Notes under the pieces: generated by a model
What the model was told of the DNA's origin: nothing
Seen by the model: the letters and a program-made list of their open reading frames with translations, nothing else
Database searches by the model: none
In this document: piece by piece, positions 26,444 to 32,292 of the stretch
How the letters are laid out: every line of letters begins with the position of its first letter
Position numbering within the stretch: position 1 is the first letter of the stretch
Program-made: the position numbers and the translations under genes
Assembly: GCF_900445235.1 (NCBI RefSeq)
Contig: NZ_UFSM01000001.1
Location: 4,231,501 to 4,295,500, forward strand
Length of the DNA stretch: 64,000 nucleotides
Reading direction: 5' to 3'
Origin: Aminobacter aminovorans
Lineage (GTDB): Bacteria; Pseudomonadota; Alphaproteobacteria; Rhizobiales; Rhizobiaceae

Positions 26444-27232
26444 TCAAGTCCGCCCCGCCCCGGCGATCAGCTGCTTGTAGGCGTTCCTGGCGACCGTTCC
26501 CATCTGCTCGGGCGGCAGCGTGCCGACGATGGCGCAGCCATAACCTTCGTCCTGCCAGTAGACCGCCTCGGGGCCGCCGCTCGCCAGGGTGAAGGTGCCC
26601 TTGGAGCGCTCTGACCCTTCGGCCACGACATAGACCGAGATGCGGTTGCCGTCGGCATCGGCATAAAGCATCAGCGCTGCGGTTGCGCCATCCGCCGGCA
26701 CCAGGCGCCCGCCCAGAAGCGTGAAGCCGTCATTGCTGAGATCGGGCGCCACCAGCCTGAGGCCGGTGCGCTTGGAGAGCCAACCGGTCAGATAGGCCTG
26801 GTCGCTGCCGTCGACCTCGACCGGCCGGTTCTTGTCGGCGGCAAAGGTCTGGTGCGCGGCAATCGCCAGCTGGGCCATGCGGTCGTCGGAATCGCCGCTT
26901 GTGCCGAGGCCGCTCATGCCGGCAAGATATCCGCCGAGCCCGCCTGCGATCAGCAAGGCCGCTGCAGCCGCCATGCGCCACCACGGCGTCGCCTGCCTGT
27001 GCCTCAGTCCCTCGCCATTGACCGCTGTTACCAGCCGCGCCGGCACCGGCTCCTCGAGCACGCCGGCAAACAAATTGCGCAAGGCCGCATTGTCGGCGGC
27101 GTAACGCAGGCTCCTTGCCTTCATGTCGGGATTGGCTTCCAGCCACATCTGGTAGGCGGCGCGCTCGTCCTCGGGCAGCTCGCCATCGAGAGCCAGATGA
27201 ATGTCACGGTCGGTGAAGCTGCGCGCGCTCAT
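26444..27232 (-). CDS. membrane-anchored anti-sigma factor
   Basis: A 262-residue protein. The N-terminal ~90 residues (FTDRDIHLALDGELPEDERAAYQMWL...) form a cytosolic anti-sigma-like helical domain without the zinc H-x3-C-x2-C motif. One transmembrane helix follows (WWRMAAAAALLIAGGLGGYLAG, ~residues 84-105), then a periplasmic domain of ~155 residues. It overlaps the sigma gene by ATGA. It most likely holds the ECF sigma factor inactive until an envelope signal arrives. Confidence 0.88.
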   Translation of the reverse strand: MSARSFTDRDIHLALDGELPEDERAAYQMWLEANPDMKARSLRYAADNAALRNLFAGVLEEPVPARLVTAVNGEGLRHRQATPWWRMAAAAALLIAGGLGGYLAGMSGLGTSGDSDDRMAQLAIAAHQTFAADKNRPVEVDGSDQAYLTGWLSKRTGLRLVAPDLSNDGFTLLGGRLVPADGATAALMLYADADGNRISVYVVAEGSERSKGTFTLASGGPEAVYWQDEGYGCAIVGTLPPEQMGTVARNAYKQLIAGAGRT

Positions 27233-27747
27233 TTCTCGACGATCCTTATCGCCCGCCGGCGTGCCTGATCGTCAAGCAGCCCGCGCAGTTCCTCGCGGCC
27301 ACGCGCAATGCGCGACATCAGCGTGCCGGCCGGCACGCCGAGCATGGTTGCGGCCTCGGCGTAGGAAAAACCTTCGATCGCGACCATCACCAGTGCCGCG
27401 CGCCGGTCGGGGCTGATCTGCTGCAACGCGTCGACGATCTCGCGCGAGGCGACGCTCTCGGCCTGGATCGCCGGGGTTGCCAGCGCCTCGCTCGCCTCGA
27501 GCGGCAGGATCGCCGCTTCGCCGCGGCGGCTCACCTTGCGCATCTGGTCGATGAAGAGATGGTGCATGATCGTAAACAGCCACCTCCTGGGGCTTTCTCC
27601 TGACCGCCAGTTGTCCAAGCGCGAAAGCGCGCGCTCGAGACTGTCCTGGACGAGATCGTCGGCGGAATCGCGGTCGCGCAGCAGCGCCCGCGCATAGCGG
27701 CGCAGCCGGGGGATTTCCTGAAGTATCGCTGCCTTCTTTTCGTCCAT
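27229..27747 (-). CDS. ECF-type RNA polymerase sigma factor
   Basis: A 172-residue protein with sigma region 2 (YARALLRDRDSADDLVQDSL, then WLFTIMHHLFIDQMRK) and region 4 (LQQISPDRRAALVMVAIEGF, then GVPAGTLMSRIARGREELR). The ATG at 27747 is chosen from the family start; the longer open frame upstream runs through the promoter. It is co-translated with its anti-sigma factor. The regulon is not known, but an ECF-like promoter lies upstream of the gene itself. Confidence 0.92.
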   Translation of the reverse strand: MDEKKAAILQEIPRLRRYARALLRDRDSADDLVQDSLERALSRLDNWRSGESPRRWLFTIMHHLFIDQMRKVSRRGEAAILPLEASEALATPAIQAESVASREIVDALQQISPDRRAALVMVAIEGFSYAEAATMLGVPAGTLMSRIARGREELRGLLDDQARRRAIRIVEK

Positions 27748-27862
27748 GACCGCGGATCGCAAGTCGTCCTCTTCCACGCCGATTGAACGCGCCCAATTGA
27801 ACGCGGCTTGCCGGCGCTGCGCAAGCGCCTGGCCATGGCTTTCGCCACCCCAGCGCACAACT

Positions 27863-27888
27863 AACGATTGGCAGCATCGTTCTATTCC
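27863..27888 (-). promoter_or_regulatory. candidate ECF-type promoter of the sigma/anti-sigma operon
   Basis: On the minus strand GGAAT (27888-27884) is followed after 17 bases by CGTT (27866-27863), resembling the GGAAY-N16/17-CGTT pattern of alphaproteobacterial ECF promoters. It lies 116 bases before the sigma ATG and suggests autoregulation. Confidence 0.4.
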
Positions 27889-27920
27889 CGACACATCAGA
27901 AATCTTGAACCATTTCCCTA

Positions 27921-27938
27921 GTTCAATTGATTTTGAAC
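27921..27938. promoter_or_regulatory. inverted repeat upstream of the MFS gene
   Basis: GTTCAA and TTGAAC are separated by six bases (TTGATT). A further TTGAAC lies at 27905-27910. The dyad is about 50 bases before the MFS ATG and could be an operator for a GntR-, LysR- or TetR-like regulator not encoded nearby. Confidence 0.4.
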
Positions 27939-27985
27939 ATCGCTGCGGATCGGGTAAAAACATTCCACCCACGGGAGATCTGACG

Positions 27986-29227
27986 ATGACGGCAGCGGCG
28001 GTGAACACCAGGTCGGGGTCGAAAATACCTTGGCTCATCATCATTTGTGGCTGCCTGATCGCAGCGTTGACCTTCGGCCCACGCTCGGCAATGGGTTTCT
28101 TCCAGCTGCCGATGCTCGCCGAAAAGGGCTGGGACCGCACCACCTTCGGCCTCGCCATGGCAATCCAGAACCTGTGCTGGGGCCTCGGCCAGCCGATCTT
28201 CGGCGCCATCGCCGACCGTTTCGGCAGCTGGCGCGTGCTGACGCTGGGTGCGGTGCTCTATTCGCTCGGCCTCTATCTGATGGCCCATGCCGATAGCGCC
28301 GGCATGCTGCATCTCGGTGGCGGCGTGCTCGTCGGCCTTGGCGTCGCCGCCGGCTCGTTCAGCATCGTGCTCGCGGCCTTTGCTCGCAACACCAATCCGC
28401 AGAACCGCTCGATCGTGTTCGGCATCGGCACCGCCGCCGGTTCCGCCGGTATGTTCGTCTTCGCACCGATCAGCCAGGGCCTGATCGACGCCTATGGCTG
28501 GTCCGACACGCTGGTCTACATGTCGATCGCCATGCTGGTGATCCCGGTGCTGGCGATCCCGCTTGTCGGCAATTCGCGCTCGGGCAAGGTCTCGCAGGCC
28601 GAGATCGAGCAGACGCTCAGCCAGGCCCTGTCGGAGGCCTTCGCCCACAAGAGCTATCTGCTGCTGGTCTCGGGCTTCTTCGTCTGCGGCTTCCAGGTCG
28701 CCTTCATCACCGCCCATTTCCCGGCCTATATCAGGGACATCGGCATCGATGCGCGTTATGCCGTGATCGCGCTGGCGCTGATCGGCTTCTTCAACGTCAT
28801 CGGCTCGCTCGCCTCCGGCGTCATCGGCCAGAAATACTCCAAGCCGCATTTCCTCGCCTGGATCTATCTCGCCCGCTCGGCGCTGGTGACCGCCTTCCTG
28901 CTGCTGCCGCAGACGCCGACATCAGTCGTCGTCTTCGCCATCATCATGGGCCTGTTGTGGTTGTCGACGGTGCCGCCGACCAACGGCCTTGTCGCCATCA
29001 TGTTCGGCACCCGCCATCTCGGCATGCTCGGCGGCATCGTCTTCTTCTCGCACCAGATCGGCTCGTTCCTCGGCGTCTGGCTCGGCGGCTATCTCTACGA
29101 CCATTTCGGGTCCTACAACCCGGTCTGGTGGCTCGGTGTGATCCTTGGCCTCTTTGCCGCCGCCGTGCACTGGCCGATCAAGGAACGCCCGGTCGCCCGG
29201 CCGGCGGTGCTGGCCCCGGCGGAGTGA
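27986..29227 (+). CDS. MFS transporter, oxalate/formate-antiporter-like group
   Basis: A 413-residue protein with twelve predicted helices. It contains FGPRSAMGFFQLPMLAEKGW and IQNLCWGLGQPIFGAIADRFG, the loop 2-3 signature of MFS carriers, with RFGSWRV close by. The middle charged loop is residues ~195-220. It resembles monocarboxylate/oxalate-formate type carriers rather than drug pumps. The start at 27986 has GGGAGA eight bases upstream. It is divergent from the ECF sigma operon. Confidence 0.85.
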   Translation: MTAAAVNTRSGSKIPWLIIICGCLIAALTFGPRSAMGFFQLPMLAEKGWDRTTFGLAMAIQNLCWGLGQPIFGAIADRFGSWRVLTLGAVLYSLGLYLMAHADSAGMLHLGGGVLVGLGVAAGSFSIVLAAFARNTNPQNRSIVFGIGTAAGSAGMFVFAPISQGLIDAYGWSDTLVYMSIAMLVIPVLAIPLVGNSRSGKVSQAEIEQTLSQALSEAFAHKSYLLLVSGFFVCGFQVAFITAHFPAYIRDIGIDARYAVIALALIGFFNVIGSLASGVIGQKYSKPHFLAWIYLARSALVTAFLLLPQTPTSVVVFAIIMGLLWLSTVPPTNGLVAIMFGTRHLGMLGGIVFFSHQIGSFLGVWLGGYLYDHFGSYNPVWWLGVILGLFAAAVHWPIKERPVARPAVLAPAE

Positions 29228-29281
29228 TCTGCCTGCCGGCCTGGCGACCCGCGTCAGGCCAACTTGGCTAGGCAAGATCGG

Positions 29282-29540
29282 TCAGGCCAGATCGGTCCTG
29301 GAAAAGTCGTTGCCCTTGTAGAGCAGTCCGGCACCGAGCGAGATGGCGCAGGCATAGGCAAAACAGTCGCCGAAATTGAGGTCGGCCGGATGGCCGACCG
29401 CCTAGCCGTAGCGCATGCCGGCAGCGATGGCGAGCGAACCGACATCGCCTGAGATCGCCATGTCCTGCGCCAATCTCGACAATGAAGTCGTCGACCAGTT
29501 CGCGAACGCGCGAGAATACGGATGGCAGCAGTGTCAGGAC
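29282..29540 (-). pseudogene. vapC-like PIN-domain toxin, inactivated remnant
   Basis: The C-terminal part of a VapC reads [19 protein letters not shown] and ends [14 protein letters not shown], with the conserved PIN Asp. Upstream in the same frame is a stop (TAG, 29402-29404) directly after IAAGMRYG. Further upstream the match RELVDDFIVEIGA is in another frame. The N-terminal ~40 residues and any antitoxin gene are absent. It is a decayed toxin gene, a sign of past mobile DNA. Confidence 0.75.
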
Positions 29541-29603
29541 GAGCCATCGGGCTCTCCAATTCAGGGCTTGAAAGGATTCTGGATTTCGAGTTCAGTGCGT
29601 ACT

Positions 29604-29966
29604 ATGCGCGGATTTATACTTGCATTAATCAGCCTCACCGCCCTGACAACTTCTGCCAGAGCAGATGGCTCGGCATATGTGATGTGCGTGCGGCAAAATG
29701 CCCAGTACTATGGGGCTTATTGCTTTCCGCTGGATGCCATCGTCGAAGCGGTGATCGGTGTTTGCCGGCCAAAGGCTAAGGAATTTCTCCATGAAAACCC
29801 GAACTTAACATCCGGTGAGAAGGCTGTTCTGACCGAGAAATTCATCGACACAATGCGCTCCTCTACGTATCGCGAGATATTGGACTTCCGCATTGAGCAG
29901 AAAATCGACTGCGGCCAATACAACAATGCGCTGGGCCCAGAAGGTGTAAAAGGCATTGCCAAGTGA
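29604..29966 (+). CDS. small secreted protein, unknown, lower GC
   Basis: A 120-residue protein with a signal peptide (MRGFILALISLTALTTSARA) and a mature part rich in Cys and Tyr: YVMCVRQNAQYYGAYCFPLD, then VCRPKAKEFL. The composition is visibly less GC-rich than neighbouring genes, suggesting acquisition. It converges with the frameshifted gene that follows. The family was not recognised. Confidence 0.6.
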   Translation: MRGFILALISLTALTTSARADGSAYVMCVRQNAQYYGAYCFPLDAIVEAVIGVCRPKAKEFLHENPNLTSGEKAVLTEKFIDTMRSSTYREILDFRIEQKIDCGQYNNALGPEGVKGIAK

Positions 29967-29982
29967 TTGATCTAGGTTCGGC

Positions 29983-30404
29983 TTATGGCTGGGGACAGTC
30001 GTCGACCAATGCCGTCGCTGCGGGGACAGCGTCAGAAGTCCGATAGTCGTATTCGACCTCTCCACCCAGTTGCACGAATGCGTTGGTAGCAAACTGACCG
30101 CACTTCCTTTGCCACCCGACTTTTTCGACCAGTTGAGCCTTGGTGATCCCATCTGCCTCCAACATCGCGGTCATTCAGCGTTCGACTGAGCCCAAACTGC
30201 ATGAAAACTTAAGCGGCGCCCGAAAACTAAAGCGCTGTGCACAGTGACATTATCGCTGACCTGCATCGGCAGTGAATTGGCGAATTTCTGCTGGATTCTC
30301 GCAGCAGCCTCGCAAATATTGTAGCCACCTGCCGTAAGGCACTCGTCGGCAGCAGATGCCACCGTCATCGTAGCGAAGGCGCCGACCGCTACCAACAGCT
30401 TCAT
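29983..30404 (-). pseudogene. secreted-protein gene split by a probable one-base frameshift
   Basis: The first part, from the ATG at 30404, encodes a signal peptide (MKLLVAVGAFATMTVASA) and continues to HAVWAQSNAE then a stop (30173-30171). The second part begins at the overlapping ATGA in another frame: MTAMLEADGITKAQLVEKVG...TALVDDCPQP. The two halves join naturally if one A is restored (GAAATG in place of GAATG). Either the gene is broken, or the two parts are made by translational coupling. Confidence 0.6.
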
Positions 30405-30555
30405 TCGCACAGCACCGGGTTGGAACGACCATCCCAGTCGATATAGAAGTTCTTCGACTTGGGCGCAGCCATAAGAACAAACAGCCTAGAGCGAAAACCC
30501 AGACTGCCATGCATCCACGGCAATAACGCCGAATAGAGAGCCGAAGCGCCCGCCC

Positions 30556-31092
30556 CTACCGACAGTAGAAGCGCCGGCCGCCCTCGCCGATGAATGTGTT
30601 GCTGCGGCGGTCGTAGCCGTGGCGCCGGTGGCACGGGCCGCTCCACTGGTCGCGCTGGCGATCCCGGGAATTCTGCTCGGCCACCGATCCGGCGACGATC
30701 GCGCCGACGGCGAGGCCGAGGATGCCGAGGCCGATGGCGGCTTCGGTGCCCTTGTCGCGCTTGTGGCGGTCGCGGCGATCCTGCCTGTCGCGCCAGCGCT
30801 CGCATTGGCGGCGCTCGTAGCGGTCACGCGGCCAGTCGCAGTCGATGTCGTCATCGTCGTCCCAATAGCCGCCACCGACCAGCAGCACCGGCGCGTTGCC
30901 GGTGTAGCTGCCGCCGGCCTGTGCCGGCAGGCTTGTGGGCAGGCTGCCGCCGGCCTGCGCCGGCAAGCTTGTGGGCAGGCTGCCGCCGACCTGCGCCGGC
31001 AAGCTTGTGGGCAGGCTGCCGCCGGCCTGCGCCGGCAAGCTTGTGAGCAGGCTGGCGGCAATCGCGCAAGCCAGGATCCGTGACACGGACAT
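30556..31092 (-). CDS. secreted/envelope protein with four copies of a signal-cleavage-like repeat
   Basis: A 178-residue protein. Residues 1-25 form a signal peptide ending LLTSLPAQAGG, and the last 12 residues of that region are repeated three more times (residues 26-61, SLPTSLPAQ(A/V)GG). There follow an acidic patch (WDDDDDIDCDW), a very basic segment (RDRYERRQCERWRDRQDRRD), a glycine-zipper-like membrane helix (AAIGLGILGLAVGAIVAGSV) and a Cys-containing tail. It is a small envelope protein of unknown role. Confidence 0.7.
   Translation of the reverse strand: MSVSRILACAIAASLLTSLPAQAGGSLPTSLPAQVGGSLPTSLPAQAGGSLPTSLPAQAGGSYTGNAPVLLVGGGYWDDDDDIDCDWPRDRYERRQCERWRDRQDRRDRHKRDKGTEAAIGLGILGLAVGAIVAGSVAEQNSRDRQRDQWSGPCHRRHGYDRRSNTFIGEGGRRFYCR
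30910..31053. repeat. four tandem 36-bp in-frame repeats
   Basis: The unit, 36 bp containing GGCAAGCTTGTGGGCAGGCT, occurs four times in frame (residues 14-61 of the envelope protein). Copies two to four are almost identical; the first is slightly diverged. The high identity points to recent slippage or unequal crossing-over. Confidence 0.9.
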
Positions 31093-31120
31093 GAGACATC
31101 CTTTCCGGGCCTGGCCCGGT

Positions 31121-31162
31121 CATCGAAAACAGGCCGATTGGGAGCTGGGCCTGTCTTCGATG
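31121..31162. terminator. 15-bp-arm hairpin between the porin gene and the repeat-protein gene
   Basis: CATCGAAAACAGGCC (31121-31135) pairs with GGCCTGTCTTCGATG (31148-31162) with one mismatch and a 12-base loop. It lies between two minus-strand genes and lacks a clear T-run. It may partly end the porin mRNA or protect its 3' end. Confidence 0.4.
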
Positions 31163-31280
31163 TGATGGGTCAGCGTTGTCGGCGCCTTGCGTCCCCCTCT
31201 GGAGGCGTGGGACGCGGCAGCACCTTCAACCGGCGCAAGATCCATCCCGAGGACCGGTAACGGTCTTCGGGTTTCCTTCC

Positions 31281-31916
31281 TTAGAAGCCGTAGTTCAGGC
31301 CGAGCTTGACGCTGTGGCTGGCGAGGTCTTCGCTGCGTTTTCCGCCGCCCTTGACCACGGCGTTGACGTCGCCATAGTTGACGTAGTTGTACTCGACACG
31401 GGCCCTGAGGCCGCCGTCGAAGGCCTGTTCGATGCCGCCGCCGACAAGGTAGCCGCCTTCCCACTTGTCGTCTGAAATGACGTTGCCCTTGCCCTTGAAC
31501 TTGGCCATCGAGTAACCCGCGGTGCCATAGACCAACGTGCGGTCGAGGGCGACGCCGGCGCGGACCTTGGCCGCACCGTTCCAGGTGCGCTGCAATTCGG
31601 CGCCGCCGCCGAGATTGTATTTCGAACCCTTGGAGTAGCTGCCTTCGAGCTCGGCGCCATAGACCATCGAGCCGGACTGGAAATTGGTGCCGACCTGGCC
31701 GCCGAGCTGCCAGCCGCTCTTGTCGGCAAACGGGTTCGGGAAGCCCGAGGAGGCCGAGCCGAGATGAACACCGGCATAGGTGCCCGACCAGTTATAGGCC
31801 TGGTTGGAAAAATCCTGCGGCGCCTCATAGTTCTGGGCGATGTCAGCGGCCATTGCAGGCATGGCGAAAGGCGCGAGGCCCGCGAATACGACGAAAAACA
31901 GATTTCGCGTGGACAT
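31281..31916 (-). CDS. Omp25/31-like outer-membrane beta-barrel protein
   Basis: A 211-residue protein with a signal peptide (FFVVFAGLAPFAMPAMA) and a barrel of alternating strands. It has YNWSGTYAGVHLGSASSGF near the start of the mature part and KLGLNYGF with a terminal Phe, the standard outer-membrane sorting residue. It belongs to the alphaproteobacterial Omp25/Omp31/opacity group. The start at 31916 is chosen by the signal peptide. It is probably well expressed, with a long leader. Confidence 0.85.
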   Translation of the reverse strand: MSTRNLFFVVFAGLAPFAMPAMAADIAQNYEAPQDFSNQAYNWSGTYAGVHLGSASSGFPNPFADKSGWQLGGQVGTNFQSGSMVYGAELEGSYSKGSKYNLGGGAELQRTWNGAAKVRAGVALDRTLVYGTAGYSMAKFKGKGNVISDDKWEGGYLVGGGIEQAFDGGLRARVEYNYVNYGDVNAVVKGGGKRSEDLASHSVKLGLNYGF

Positions 31917-31944
31917 GTTCGTTCTTGCTCCGACATTTGCGTGG

Positions 31945-31970
31945 GGCTGCGAAGCAATAGCCTCGCAGCC
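31945..31970 (-). promoter_or_regulatory. leader hairpin of the porin mRNA
   Basis: GGCTGCGA (31945-31952) and TCGCAGCC (31963-31970) form a perfect 8-bp stem with a 10-base loop. It lies 29-54 bases before the porin ATG, a place where stability or small-RNA control of porin mRNAs often acts. Confidence 0.35.
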
Positions 31971-32113
31971 CGTTGACGGGGCCTCGACGCAGCGGCAACG
32001 GGGGGAGAACCCGCCGGCCAAGTCCCGTGCACCATATCATTGGTTGCGAGCGTAACCTGAGCCTTCTGCATTGCAGCAACATTGCATCGAATATAATAAA
32101 ATCAATTATTTAG

Positions 32114-32130
32114 CGGTAACTTTTCGGTAA
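32114..32130 (-). promoter_or_regulatory. paired CGGTAA direct repeats upstream of the porin gene
   Basis: CGGTAA occurs at 32114-32119 and 32125-32130, one helical turn apart (11 bp). This spacing is typical of OmpR-type response-regulator sites. The link to the porin gene is inferred from position only. Confidence 0.3.
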
Positions 32131-32292
32131 TCTTCATTAAGCCTTTCTTGCGTTTGGGCGTGCGGAAACGTGACGGCCGAGCGCAAGCCGACATGGCATC
32201 CACCGCTGCGGCCAGCGCTGAAAAGCGCTCCAAGAAAATGGCCTGCCGGGAGATGAGGCCGGCGCTGACACGCCGACCTCATCCAGCACATC

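Larger units (their letters stand above)
31917..32292. other. 376-bp gap containing the porin leader and promoter region
   Basis: The stretch from about 32085 to 32150 is AT-rich and is the likely promoter region of the porin gene. It holds direct repeats at 32114-32130 and a leader hairpin at 31945-31970. No gene is seen. Confidence 0.5.

Noticed and set aside
30910..31053. CRISPR array
   Set aside because: The 36-bp units are directly adjacent with no unique spacers and are in frame within a gene.
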